From contig NZ_NNBJ01000016.1 in assembly GCF_002803085.1 (NCBI RefSeq), forward strand, positions 120,534 to 184,533: a DNA stretch of 64,000 bases, written 5' to 3'. The translations under genes were made by a program, and so were the position numbers. Below are positions 28,037 to 37,703 of the stretch, piece by piece. The DNA is from Streptomyces sp. CB01201. GTDB lineage: Bacteria; Actinomycetota; Actinomycetes; Streptomycetales; Streptomycetaceae. Position 1 is the first letter of the stretch; each line of letters starts with the position of its first letter. The notes under the pieces were generated by a model. The model did not search any database. It saw only the letters and a list, made by a program, of their open reading frames with translations, and was not told the DNA's origin.

Positions 28037-28375
28037 CTAGAACTGACTGGAACGTTCGGTCAAGTAAGTCCCCACGGCCAACGCCGCGTCGTCGAGACAG
28101 GCGCCGGTCTCCAGGTCGAAGCGGTGCTTGAGGAGCGGCGATGCGACATAGGGGCGGCCTTCCGGTGTGGAACCGAGCAGCCCGCGGGAGAGGACATAGG
28201 CGCCGGTGGACGGGTCGCGGTTGTCGATCGCATACGTTCGCCCGCGCCGGTCGGTGAAGACGGCGGCTTGGCTGCCGTCCGGAAGGAGGGCGGCGACGCC
28301 GCGTCCGGGGGTGAGGAGAGCGGCCTCGCAGATCGTGAACCAGCCGCCTTCCAGCCTGAGTTGAACTGTCGTCAT
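28037..28375 (-). CDS. nirD: Nitrite reductase small subunit NirD
   Basis: A 112-residue Rieske-fold protein, MTTVQLRLEGGWFTICEAAL at the N-terminus, with the RTYAIDNRDPSTGAYVLSRG segment typical of NirD. The Cys-x-His pairs that hold a 2Fe-2S cluster in true Rieske proteins are absent, as usual in NirD. It partners NirB in the cytoplasmic six-electron reduction of nitrite to ammonium. Its start overlaps the nirB stop (ATGA), so translation is coupled. Confidence 0.93.
   Translation of the reverse strand: MTTVQLRLEGGWFTICEAALLTPGRGVAALLPDGSQAAVFTDRRGRTYAIDNRDPSTGAYVLSRGLLGSTPEGRPYVASPLLKHRFDLETGACLDDAALAVGTYLTERSSQF
28047..28064 (+). promoter_or_regulatory. TetR operator candidate before the TetR gene
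   Basis: CTGGAACGTTCGGTCAAG, centred on the palindrome GAACGTTC, 20 bp upstream of the TetR start. Matches the site before the FabG-like gene. Confidence 0.5.
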
Positions 28376-30942
28376 CGGGTGGCTCCCAGGGTGAGGAGGG
28401 GGAGTTCGGGCTTGATCTGGTCGCGTTCGGGCACGAAGCGGACCGAGGGGTCGGGAGCGCCGGGTGCGTTCACGAAGGACACGAAGCGGGCGAGCCGCTC
28501 GGGATCGTCGAGGGTTTCGGCCCACTCGTCGCGATAGCCCGCCACGTGCGCGGCCATCAGGGCCTCCAACTCGGCACAGATGCCGAGCGAGTCGTTCACC
28601 ACCACATCCCTGACGTGGGCGAGGCCGCCGTCGAGCCGCTCCAGCCAGACCGAGGTGCGCTCCAGACGGTCGGCGGTACGGATGTAGAACATCAGGAACC
28701 TGTCGATCAGACGCACGAGTTGAGTGTCCGTCAGATCCTGGGCGAGCAGATCCGCGTGGCGCGGGGCCGCGCCGCCGTTGCCGCCGATGTACAGGTTCCA
28801 GCCGTTGGCCGTGGCGATCACGCCGAAGTCCTTCGACTGTGCCTCGGCACACTCGCGTGCGCACCCCGATACCGCCGACTTCAGTTTGTGCGGCGAGCGC
28901 AGTCCGCGATAGCGCAGCTCCAGATCGATGGCCATCCGCACCGAGTCTTGCACCCCGTAGCGGCACCAGGTCTGCCCCACGCACGACTTGACCGTACGCA
29001 GTGACTTTCCGTACGCGTGCCCCGATTCGAAGCCTGCTTGCACCAACCTGGTCCAGATGGAGGGGAGTTGGTCGACACGCGCGCCGAAGAGGTCGATGCG
29101 CTGACCTCCGGTGATCTTGGTGTAGAGGCCGAAGTCCCGGGCCACCTCGCCGATCACGATGAGTTTGTCCGGCGTGATCTCGCCGCCGGGGATGCGCGGC
29201 ACGATCGAGTAGGAGCCGTTGCGCTGCAAGTTGGCGAGGAAGTGGTCATTGGTGTCCTGGAGCGCGGCCTGCTCGCCGTCGAGGATGTGCCCGTTGCCGA
29301 GGCCCGCCAGGATCGAGGCGACCGCCGGCTTGCAGATCTCGCAGCCCTCGCCGCCACGCGCCCACACGCGGGCGTGGCCGTCGAGGAGTTCGGTGAAGGT
29401 GGTGATGCGCAGTGCGAGCGCGATCTCATACAGCTCCCGGCGGCTCTGGGCGAAGCAGCCGCACAGGCCGCCGTCCCCGGACTCCGGCAACAGCATCCCT
29501 ATGGTCCGGACACAACTCCCGCACCCGGTACCGGCCTTGGTGCGCTTCTTGGCCTCGGGCAGCGAGGCGCAGGCTCCGATCGCGCCCTTGGTGACGTTGT
29601 GGCAGGAACAGATGACGGCATCGTCGGGCAGCGACTCGGGGCCGAACGCGGCCGGCGCGCCGAGCCCGGCGGGCAGCACCAGGCGCTCGGGGGCGACCGG
29701 CGGTACGTGCCCGGTGAGCGGGCGCAGCATGCCGTACGCGTCCGCGTCGCCGACCAGCACGCCGCCGAGCAGCACACCGTCGCCGGACACGACCAGCTTC
29801 TTGTAGACCCCCGAGCGGGAGTCCGCGTAGACGACGTCCAGGCAGCCCCCGGTCGAGCCGTGCGCGTCGCCGAAGGAGGCGACGTCCACGCCGAGCAGCT
29901 TCAGCTTCGTCGACAAGTCGGCCCCGGTGAACGTGCGTTGTGCGTCGCCGGCGATGGCGTCGGCCGCGGTCTCGGCCATGTCGTAGCCCGGCGCGACCAG
30001 GCCGTACACCCGGCCGTCCGCGGCCAGTGCGCACTCGCCGACCGCGAACACCGCGGGGTCGCTGGTGCGGCACCGCTCGTCGATGACGATGCCGCCGCGC
30101 TCGCCGACCGCGAGGCCGCAGTCGCGGGCCAGCCGGTCGCGGGGGCGGATACCGGCGGAGAAGATCACGAGGTCGGTCGACAGATGAGAGCTGTCAGAAA
30201 GTGTCATCCCATTGACGCGTCCCGAACCGTCGGCGGTGATCTCCCGCGTGCCGACCCCCGTGTGCACGGTCAGGCCCATGTTCTCGATGGTGCGGAGCAG
30301 CGCCGCGCCGCCGCCCTCGTCTACCTGTACCGGCATCAGCCGGGGCGCGAACTCCACGATGTGGGTGGCGAGGCCGAGCCCGTTCAGCGCCCCGGCCGCC
30401 TCCAGTCCGAGCAGCCCGCCGCCCACCACCGTGCCCGTCGACGCGGTCTTGGCGTACGCCTCGATGGCGCGCAGGTCCTCGATCGTCCGGTAGACGAAGC
30501 AGCCGGTGAGGTCCTTGCCGGGTACCGGCGGCACGAACGGGAACGAGCCGGTGGCCAGGACGAGCGTGTCGTACGCGAAGGTGCGACCCGAGCGGACGGT
30601 GACGGTGCGCGCCGCCCGGTCGATCGACTCGGCGGGGTCGTCGACGTGGAGCTCCATGCCGTGCCGACGCATGAAGTCCTGCGGAACGAGGCTGAGTTGG
30701 TCCGGTGTGCTGCCCTCGAAGTACGAGCTGAGACGCACCCGGTCGTAGGCGGGGCGGGGTTCCTCACCCAGCACGACCACCCGGGCCCGGCCGGTCGCGC
30801 CGCGCTCGGCGAGCGCCTCCAGAAAGCGCTGGCCGACCATGCCGTGGCCGACGACCACGATCGTGGAAAGGCGTTCGTTGGGCACGTCAGGAACCTCCGT
30901 CGCGGGTGGTACGGCGTGGGCCTCCTCGCCGATGACGGTCAC
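28372..30942 (-). CDS. nirB: Nitrite reductase [NAD(P)H] large subunit NirB
   Basis: An 856-residue assimilatory nitrite reductase. The order is: FAD-binding GHGMVGQRF near residue 33, NADH site VVGGGLLGLEAAG, two BFD-like 2Fe-2S modules (CSCHNVTKGAIG, GTGCGSC, then CEICKPAV), ferredoxin-like half domains, and the siroheme/4Fe-4S Cys set CVGQTWCRYG and SGCARECAEAQ. It starts at GTG 30942. No nitrate reductase or nitrite transporter is adjacent. A four-box GlnR-like site lies 126 bp upstream, suggesting nitrogen control. Confidence 0.96.
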   Translation of the reverse strand: MTVIGEEAHAVPPATEVPDVPNERLSTIVVVGHGMVGQRFLEALAERGATGRARVVVLGEEPRPAYDRVRLSSYFEGSTPDQLSLVPQDFMRRHGMELHVDDPAESIDRAARTVTVRSGRTFAYDTLVLATGSFPFVPPVPGKDLTGCFVYRTIEDLRAIEAYAKTASTGTVVGGGLLGLEAAGALNGLGLATHIVEFAPRLMPVQVDEGGGAALLRTIENMGLTVHTGVGTREITADGSGRVNGMTLSDSSHLSTDLVIFSAGIRPRDRLARDCGLAVGERGGIVIDERCRTSDPAVFAVGECALAADGRVYGLVAPGYDMAETAADAIAGDAQRTFTGADLSTKLKLLGVDVASFGDAHGSTGGCLDVVYADSRSGVYKKLVVSGDGVLLGGVLVGDADAYGMLRPLTGHVPPVAPERLVLPAGLGAPAAFGPESLPDDAVICSCHNVTKGAIGACASLPEAKKRTKAGTGCGSCVRTIGMLLPESGDGGLCGCFAQSRRELYEIALALRITTFTELLDGHARVWARGGEGCEICKPAVASILAGLGNGHILDGEQAALQDTNDHFLANLQRNGSYSIVPRIPGGEITPDKLIVIGEVARDFGLYTKITGGQRIDLFGARVDQLPSIWTRLVQAGFESGHAYGKSLRTVKSCVGQTWCRYGVQDSVRMAIDLELRYRGLRSPHKLKSAVSGCARECAEAQSKDFGVIATANGWNLYIGGNGGAAPRHADLLAQDLTDTQLVRLIDRFLMFYIRTADRLERTSVWLERLDGGLAHVRDVVVNDSLGICAELEALMAAHVAGYRDEWAETLDDPERLARFVSFVNAPGAPDPSVRFVPERDQIKPELPLLTLGATR

Positions 30943-31067
30943 CGGGGCGGGGGCGGGGATGGGGCGAGGCCGGGGTCTGATCGGCCCGGCGGGTCCTGCG
31001 GGCGTCCGCCTTGCCGCCGCCGCTCGCCACGGTGTCCGTACTCATGCGTTCAGCGTGCGCGGCGGCT

Positions 31068-31105
31068 GTTACCCGTCCGCATCCCGCCGATTTCCGCGGG
31101 GGAAC
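31068..31105 (-). promoter_or_regulatory. Candidate GlnR operator upstream of nirB
   Basis: Four 5-mers at exact 11-bp steps: GTTAC (31068), GCATC (31079), ATTTC (31090), GGAAC (31101). Read toward nirB they are GTTCC, GAAAT, GATGC, GTAAC, fitting the GTNAC-n6-GAAAC-n6-GTNAC-n6-GAAAC pattern with mismatches. nirB is a known GlnR target in S. coelicolor. The rest of the 30943-31283 gap holds only an imperfect repeat near 31203-31225. Confidence 0.5.
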
Positions 31106-31270
31106 CTTGCGCTCAGCGGGGCGGGGGGTGGGGTGTGAGGCGCCGAGGCTCCCTACGAGAGCGGCCCGGGCCGCGCCGGTCGGCTTAATCGGTGGTCAGC
31201 CCATCCTCAAGGGGGCCTTAAGGATCCCGGATCTGGCTCTGACCAGGGCCTTTTGGTGGCGCTGCCGACC

Positions 31271-31276
31271 TAGGCT
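31271..31276 (+). promoter_or_regulatory. -10 element TAGGCT for the ferric-reductase-like gene
   Basis: TAGGCT with 7 nt to GTG 31284; no Shine-Dalgarno, so a leaderless transcript is likely. Confidence 0.4.
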
Positions 31277-31283
31277 GCCGGAC

Positions 31284-32948
<1,665 letters not shown>

Positions 32949-33081
32949 AGCCGTGTGCTGTGCGGCAGAGCCCGGGTGCGACCGAGCCCCGTACAGCCCG
33001 TACAGCCCGTACGCCCGAGCCCCCGTTCAGCCCCGTACGACCGAGCCCCCGTGCAACCGAGCCCCGAGGAATCGTCCCGTC

Positions 33082-33273
33082 ATGGCCCGTCACCGCAAGT
33101 GCGCCACCCCCGTCCCCCTCGACCGTGCCCGGCGCCGGCTCGCCGCGGGGCTCACCGCCGTCAGTGCCCTCGCGGCGACGTTCCTGGCGGCCGCCGTCAC
33201 ACCGGCCGCGCCGCCCGCCCCCGACCGGGCCGCGGCCGCTGGCTCAGATCTCGCTCAAGCATCCGGAAAGTAA
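33082..33273 (+). CDS. Possible 63-residue exported peptide
   Basis: ATG 33082 preceded by GAGGAA; the product has a basic start (MARHRKCATPVPLDRARRRL), a hydrophobic stretch (AAGLTAVSALAATFLAAAVT) and an Ala/Pro tail, so it resembles a signal peptide with almost no mature protein. It may be a real small secreted peptide or the remnant of a longer secreted protein. It lies between the flavoprotein and the TauE/SafE gene. Confidence 0.4.
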   Translation: MARHRKCATPVPLDRARRRLAAGLTAVSALAATFLAAAVTPAAPPAPDRAAAAGSDLAQASGK

Positions 33274-33297
33274 TAGACGCACCCGTCCGCCGCTCCT

Positions 33298-33303
33298 TAA
33301 AGT
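33298..33303 (+). promoter_or_regulatory. -10 element TAAAGT for the TauE/SafE gene
   Basis: TAAAGT ends 7 nt before ATG 33311 and no ribosome site is visible; a leaderless start is likely. Confidence 0.4.
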
Positions 33304-33310
33304 CGCGATC

Positions 33311-34090
33311 ATGCCCGACATATCGCTGACCGTGCTCATCGTGCTGTGCCTGGCCGCGGGGGCCGCGGGATGGATCGACGCCGTGGTCGGCGGTGGCGGG
33401 CTGCTCATGCTGCCCGCGCTCCTGCTCGGCCTGCCGCACGTGCCGGCGGCCCACATCCTCGGCACCAACAAGGCCGTCGCCATCGTCGGTACGTCGGGAG
33501 CGGCCGTGACCTATGTGCGCAGGGCGCCGGTGCGGGTGAGGACGGCGGTGCGGATCGGGCTCGCGGCGCTGGCGGGCTCCATGACGGGGGCGTTCTTCGC
33601 GGCGGGCATCAGCAGCGCGGTGCTGCGGCCGGTGATCCTCGTGGTGCTGCTCGGCGTCGCGGGGTTCGTCATGTTCCGGCCCGCGTTCGGTACGGGGGTC
33701 GGTGGGGGGCCCGTCACCCGGGCCCGTACGGTCACCGCGATCGTGCTGGTCGGGGGTGGGATCGGGCTCTACGACGGGCTCTTCGGGCCGGGTACCGGCA
33801 CGTTCCTGGTCCTTGCGCTCACGGCTGTGCTGCATCTGGATCTGGTGACGGCGAGTGCGACGGCGAAGATCGTGAACGTCTGCACCAACGCGGGGGCGTT
33901 GGCGATGTTCGCCTACCAGGGCAATGTGATGTGGCAACTGGCCGGGATCATGGCCGTGTTCAACCTCGCGGGGGGCATGCTGGGGGCGCGCATGGCGCTG
34001 CGCAGGGGGAGCGAGTTCGTGCGGGGGGTGCTGTTGGTGGTGGTGTTCTCGCTGGTGGCCAAGCTTGCGTTTGATCAGTGGAACGGGTAG
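33311..34090 (+). CDS. TauE/SafE-family membrane permease
   Basis: A 259-residue protein with about eight hydrophobic helices in two repeats. The first repeat has AGWIDAVVGGGGLLMLPALL and GTNKAVAIVGTSGA; the second has GLYDGLFGPGTGTFLVLAL and SATAKIVNVCTNAGAL. These paired motifs are diagnostic of the family, whose members export sulfite, sulfoacetate or related anions. The substrate here is not known. Downstream begins an unusual tandem repeat array. Confidence 0.92.
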   Translation: MPDISLTVLIVLCLAAGAAGWIDAVVGGGGLLMLPALLLGLPHVPAAHILGTNKAVAIVGTSGAAVTYVRRAPVRVRTAVRIGLAALAGSMTGAFFAAGISSAVLRPVILVVLLGVAGFVMFRPAFGTGVGGGPVTRARTVTAIVLVGGGIGLYDGLFGPGTGTFLVLALTAVLHLDLVTASATAKIVNVCTNAGALAMFAYQGNVMWQLAGIMAVFNLAGGMLGARMALRRGSEFVRGVLLVVVFSLVAKLAFDQWNG

Positions 34091-34140
34091 TCGCTCCGCT
34101 GGGGGGCTGAGGTTGTCGGTGCGGCTGGGGCGATGGTTTT

Positions 34141-34580
34141 GCGCCGTTCCCCGCGCCCCTTCGGGCCCGGGTTGGTCGCGGCCGCGTGGGGATTAGCGCA
34201 GTTCCTCGCGCCCCTATGGGTCGGTTGTCGGCTGCGGGCCGTGGGGGCTGGTCGCGCCGTTCCCCGCGCCCCTATGGGTCGGTTGTCGGTTGTCGGCTGC
34301 GGGTTGTGGTGGGCTGGTTGCGCAGTTCCCCGCGCCCCTGAAGGTCTGCTGTTGGGTGCGGGCCCTGGTGGGCTGGTCGCGCCGTTCCCCGCGCCCCTAT
34401 GGGTCGGTTGTTGGGTGCGGGTTGTGGTGGGCTGGGCGCGCAGTTCCTCGCGCCCCTTCAACCCCGGTGTCGGGTGCGGGCCGTGGCGGGCCGGTCGCGC
34501 AGTTCCTCGCGTCCCTGAAGGTCCGCTGTTGGGTGCGGGCCCGTGGGGGGCTGGTTGCGCAGGTTCTCGTGGCCCTCGGC
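34141..34580 (+). repeat. Tandem array of about eight ~59-bp repeats
   Basis: Units begin at about 34141, 34196, 34254, 34320, 34379, 34438, 34497 and 34557. Each carries the core GCGCAGTTCCCCGCGCCCCT (some units GCGCCGTT, last one degenerate) followed by a GGTCGGTTGTCGGGTGCGGG-type spacer ending GGGCTGG. The core is a short sequence often seen between Streptomyces genes. No convincing gene lies in 34091-34608; the long open frames here are products of the repeat. Confidence 0.85.
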
Positions 34581-34608
34581 GGGGGGCTTGTGGCTTTGGG
34601 GTGGGGGG

Positions 34609-35313
34609 TCAGAGGGGGCGGGGTGGGGTGGGGGGGAGCGTTCCGGTCAGGTGGGCGAAGGCGACCACGTTGGCCTGGTAGCCGGAGCCCTTGGTGAAGG
34701 GGCCGCCGCAGGTGATCAGGCGTAGTTCGGGGCGGGGCGCGGAGCCGTACACCTTGGCGTCGGGGAACGCGTCGTTGTCGTACACCTCGACCGCGTCGAC
34801 GTCGAAGATCGCGGTCACGCCGTCCTTGCGGGTCACCTCGACCCGGCTGCCCTTCTTGAGGGCGCCCAGTGCGTAGAAGACGGCGGGGCCGCGGGCGTCG
34901 TCGACGTGGCCCGCCATGACGGCGGTGCCGCGGACGCCGGGGGGAGTGCCGTCCCCGTACCAGCCGGCCATGTTCGTGTTGCCCGGCGGCGGTGCCTCCA
35001 GGCTGTGGTCGGGGCCGAGCCCCAGCCGCATGACGGGCGCGTCCACCCGGATCGAAGGGATCCGGATCCGGACGGGGTCGGAGGCCAACAGGCCTGCGGG
35101 AGGCGGGAGTTCGGCTTGGCCCCGGACGGCCGGTCCGCGTGCGGCCGGGCCGCCGCCGCGGTGGGAGGCGGCCGGGCCCGCCGTGAACGCCTCGGCCGAC
35201 GACGGCCGCGGCGGCTCCACGGAGTCGAAGCCCCGCTCCACGAGCCACAGGCCGGCGAACGCGGCGACCACCATCAGCCAGGCCGCGTTGCGCCGCGCCG
35301 CTGGAGCCGACAA
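34609..35313 (-). CDS. Class F sortase
   Basis: A 234-residue membrane-anchored transpeptidase. One N-terminal helix (WLMVVAAFAGLWLVERGF) is followed by a Pro/Ala linker and the beta-barrel domain: IRIPSIRVDAPVMRLGLGP, catalytic His in VMAGHVDD, catalytic Cys in LRLITCGGPF. The start is uncertain: TTG 35313 is the best in-frame codon after the stop of the upstream gene (35319) and just before the membrane helix; no ATG is available there. Adjacent to a secreted, C-terminally anchored protein, its presumed partner. Confidence 0.85.
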   Translation of the reverse strand: MSAPAARRNAAWLMVVAAFAGLWLVERGFDSVEPPRPSSAEAFTAGPAASHRGGGPAARGPAVRGQAELPPPAGLLASDPVRIRIPSIRVDAPVMRLGLGPDHSLEAPPPGNTNMAGWYGDGTPPGVRGTAVMAGHVDDARGPAVFYALGALKKGSRVEVTRKDGVTAIFDVDAVEVYDNDAFPDAKVYGSAPRPELRLITCGGPFTKGSGYQANVVAFAHLTGTLPPTPPRPL

Positions 35314-35318
35314 GGGGG

Positions 35319-36008
35319 TCAGCCCCGGCCCTGCGCGCCGCTCGCCCGGCGACGCAGCAGCCAGGTGCCGCCCACGGCGGCCGCGGTCAGTACCGCCGCG
35401 CCCGCCGCGATCAAGGTGGTGTCGGGGCGGATGCTGCCGCCGACTCCGGTCTTCACATGGCCGTGCGGGTCGTGGCCGTCCCACGACTTGTCACGGCCCC
35501 ACTGATCGCCCCGGTCGCTCGTGTCCCAGGGCTTGTCCTTCGTCCACTGGCCGCCGCCGTCCCACGGCTTGTCCTTGGACCACTGGTCCCGGTCCTTGTT
35601 CCACTGGCCGTCCTTGCCCCACCGCTCGCGGTCGCGGTCGCCGCCCGCCGCGACCGTGAGCTGTGCCTCGACGGTCTTGCCGTTCTCGCAGCTCACCTTG
35701 ATGCGGAAGCTGCCCGGCTTGGTGTGCGAGGCGACCTGGAACTGGCCGGCGAGCACTTCCTTGTGGGTGGACGCGGTTAGCTGGAAGTCGCCCGCTCCGA
35801 CTGCGTTCGCGTCGCCCGTGGCGCGCCCCGCCGCCCCGCAGGCCGTGGTGTTCGCGGTCACGGTGGCGCCCGGCGACGCGCCGGCCGGCCACAGTTCCAG
35901 GGACCCGGGTGCGGCCGGATCGCCGTTGGCGTACGCGAGCGACGCCGCCGGGCCCAGCGTGGCGGCGGCCGCCAGCAGGGCACTGGTCAGGAGTCGGGCT
36001 GTACGCAT
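35319..36008 (-). CDS. Secreted Trp/Lys/Asp-repeat protein with C-terminal anchor
   Basis: A 229-residue exported protein. The signal peptide is MRTARLLTSALLAAAATLGP, cleaved near AYANG. A beta-rich domain with two Cys follows (residues 30-125), then a repetitive region with W-x-KDK units (QWNKDRDQWSKDKPWD, QWTKDKPWDTSDRGDQW). The end is a transmembrane helix (TTLIAAGAAVLTAAAVGGTW) and basic tail (LLRRRASGAQGRG). No LPxTG or LAxTG motif is visible before the helix; IRPDT stands in its place. It has a GGAGG site and is 5 bp upstream of the sortase, so the two are co-transcribed. Confidence 0.8.
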   Translation of the reverse strand: MRTARLLTSALLAAAATLGPAASLAYANGDPAAPGSLELWPAGASPGATVTANTTACGAAGRATGDANAVGAGDFQLTASTHKEVLAGQFQVASHTKPGSFRIKVSCENGKTVEAQLTVAAGGDRDRERWGKDGQWNKDRDQWSKDKPWDGGGQWTKDKPWDTSDRGDQWGRDKSWDGHDPHGHVKTGVGGSIRPDTTLIAAGAAVLTAAAVGGTWLLRRRASGAQGRG

Positions 36009-36128
36009 GGATCCTCCGGGGACGCGGCAGAGCTGAGCTTCTGCCTTCGACCTAAGAGGGCCGGTGGCCGTCGCGCCCCTCGGCGGGGGGCGAACGAGTG
36101 ACGGCGGGCGGGCCGTACGGGTGAGCCG

Positions 36129-36917
36129 TCACCCCGGGTCGACCACGTCCCAGGGGGTCTCCTCGAACGCCCGCCACACCCTTTTCATGAGTTCCGCGTC
36201 GACCGCGAACTCCCGCTCGTCGATCCGGCCGACCGGGGCGATCCCGCGCGAGTTCGTCACGAAGGCCGCGCTGTAGGCGTCGAGGCCTGCCAGGGTCACC
36301 TCGCGGTGCACCGACTCCAGGCCGTACCCCGCGAGCCGCTCCTCCAGGATGGCCTTGGTGACGCCGGGCAGCGCGGGACGGTCCGGCCACACCACCGAAC
36401 TGCCGTCCCAGAAGGCGATGTTGGTGATCGCGCCCTCCGCGACGACGCCGCCGGGGCCGGTCAGCAGGGCCTCGGTGAAGCCCTGGCGCTCGGCGAGCCG
36501 TCCGTAGTGGGCCTGCGCGAAGCCGCCGAGGTGCTTGATGTGGGCGACCGGGCGCTCGTAGGGCACGGAGAGCAGCGACTGCGCGGTGGACGGCATGTCG
36601 ACGGGGTCGCGTACGACGACCATCGGGGTGGGTGCGTCGGCCGGACCGTACACATAGACCCGCACCGCCGCGTCGGACGCGCCGCAGGCGCCGAGGGCGC
36701 TCGTCATCAGCGAGCGGACCCGTTCGCCGTCCAGTCCGGGCCCGAACAGCTCGCGGGTGGAGCGGTCGAGGCGGGCCAGGTGATGGGCGAGACCGCGGAC
36801 CCGTCCGTCGCGCACCTGCATGGCGGTGAAGTGGCCGTAGCCTCCGGTCAGAGCGGGGATGAGCAGGTTTTCGGCATCGGCGGGGCGGCCGTCGACCTCG
36901 ACGTACGGAAGTGTCAT
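36129..36917 (-). CDS. Class IV aminotransferase (PabC/D-amino acid aminotransferase-like)
   Basis: A 262-residue PLP enzyme starting MTLPYVEVDGRPADAENLLI. The PLP lysine is probably in VAHIKHLGGF; the phosphate-cup segments are EGAITNIAFWDG and FVTNSRGIAPV. Members make p-aminobenzoate (4-amino-4-deoxychorismate lyase) or transaminate D- or branched amino acids; no folate genes are near, so the choice is open. TATCTT lies 7 nt upstream of ATG 36917, suggesting leaderless expression. Divergent from the SoxR-box reductase gene with only 70 bp between. Confidence 0.87.
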   Translation of the reverse strand: MTLPYVEVDGRPADAENLLIPALTGGYGHFTAMQVRDGRVRGLAHHLARLDRSTRELFGPGLDGERVRSLMTSALGACGASDAAVRVYVYGPADAPTPMVVVRDPVDMPSTAQSLLSVPYERPVAHIKHLGGFAQAHYGRLAERQGFTEALLTGPGGVVAEGAITNIAFWDGSSVVWPDRPALPGVTKAILEERLAGYGLESVHREVTLAGLDAYSAAFVTNSRGIAPVGRIDEREFAVDAELMKRVWRAFEETPWDVVDPG

Positions 36918-36953
36918 GGATCTCAAGATAGTTCGGGGCCCCGCCGGGCTTGA

Positions 36954-36971
36954 CCTCAAGCTTGCTTGAGG
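36954..36971. promoter_or_regulatory. SoxR box in the flavin-reductase promoter
   Basis: CCTCAAGCTTGCTTGAGG, a perfect 7-bp inverted repeat with a 4-bp centre, matching the soxbox CCTCAAG-NNNN-CTTGAGG. It lies between TTGACC (36950-36955) and AATCCT (36975-36980); the 19-bp spacer is typical of MerR-family activated promoters. ATG 36988 follows 7 nt after the -10. Confidence 0.8.
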
Positions 36972-36987
36972 TTGAATCCTTCTCGGC

Positions 36988-37587
36988 ATGGACATCGCCA
37001 CGGCCGAGCAGGCCGCTCTGAAGCTCACCGTCGTCATCGGCTCCAACCGCGAGGGCCGGTTCGCTCCGGTCGTCGCCGACTGGTTCCTCGCCCGGGCCCG
37101 TGAACACCACGGCCTCGACATCGAGGTGCTCGACCTCGCAGACACCGAACTGCCGACCGCCCTCTCGCGCGACCCCTCGCCCGCGGTGGCGGCCCAACTC
37201 TCCTTCATCACGCCCAAGTTGGCCGACGCCGACGCCTTCGTCGTGATCACGCCCGAGTACAACCACTCCTTCCCCGCGCCCCTGAAGAACCTGATCGACT
37301 GGCACTTCGCGCAGTGGCAGGCCAAGCCCGTGGGGTTCGTCTCGTACGGCGGGATCTCCGGGGGGCTGCGGGCCGTCGAACAGTTGCGGCAGGTCTTCGC
37401 CGAGCTGCACGCCGTCACCGTGCGGGACACCGTCAGCTTCCCGCACGTGCACGGCCTCTTCGACGAGGACGGCGAGCACCGCGAGCCCTCGCAGGCGGAC
37501 GCGGCCGTGAAGAAGATGCTCGACCAGGTGGCGTGGTGGGCGTGGGCCCTACGCGACGCCAAGAAGGCCCGCCCGTACGCGGGTTGA
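36988..37587 (+). CDS. NADPH-dependent FMN reductase (flavodoxin-like)
   Basis: A 199-residue cytoplasmic flavoprotein. FMN phosphate loop IGSNREGRFAPVVADWF near residue 18; the second FMN loop is TPEYNHSFPAPLKNLIDWH; then VSYGGISGG. Such enzymes reduce quinones, azo dyes or flavins with NADPH. The SoxR box overlapping its promoter predicts induction by redox-cycling compounds. In S. coelicolor a gene of this type (SCO2478, as recalled) is a SoxR target, and the surrounding gene order here agrees. Confidence 0.93.
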   Translation: MDIATAEQAALKLTVVIGSNREGRFAPVVADWFLARAREHHGLDIEVLDLADTELPTALSRDPSPAVAAQLSFITPKLADADAFVVITPEYNHSFPAPLKNLIDWHFAQWQAKPVGFVSYGGISGGLRAVEQLRQVFAELHAVTVRDTVSFPHVHGLFDEDGEHREPSQADAAVKKMLDQVAWWAWALRDAKKARPYAG

Positions 37588-37703
37588 GCCGGGCCCGCAC
37601 ATATGGGGGTTCAACCGGGCCCGCACGTGCGGGGGTTGAGCCGAAGCCGCCGGCGGTGGGGTGCCCGGTCCGCCGCCGCGCCGGGCGCCGGACGGGCGGG
37701 GCT

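Noticed and set aside
34141..34580. CRISPR array
   Set aside because: The period is regular but the spacers are themselves near-identical and no cas genes are present.
34075..34681. Open frames on both strands with repeats such as RPSGARGTAQPAHHNP
   Set aside because: Products of the 59-bp tandem repeat; no start signals, no secondary-structure logic.
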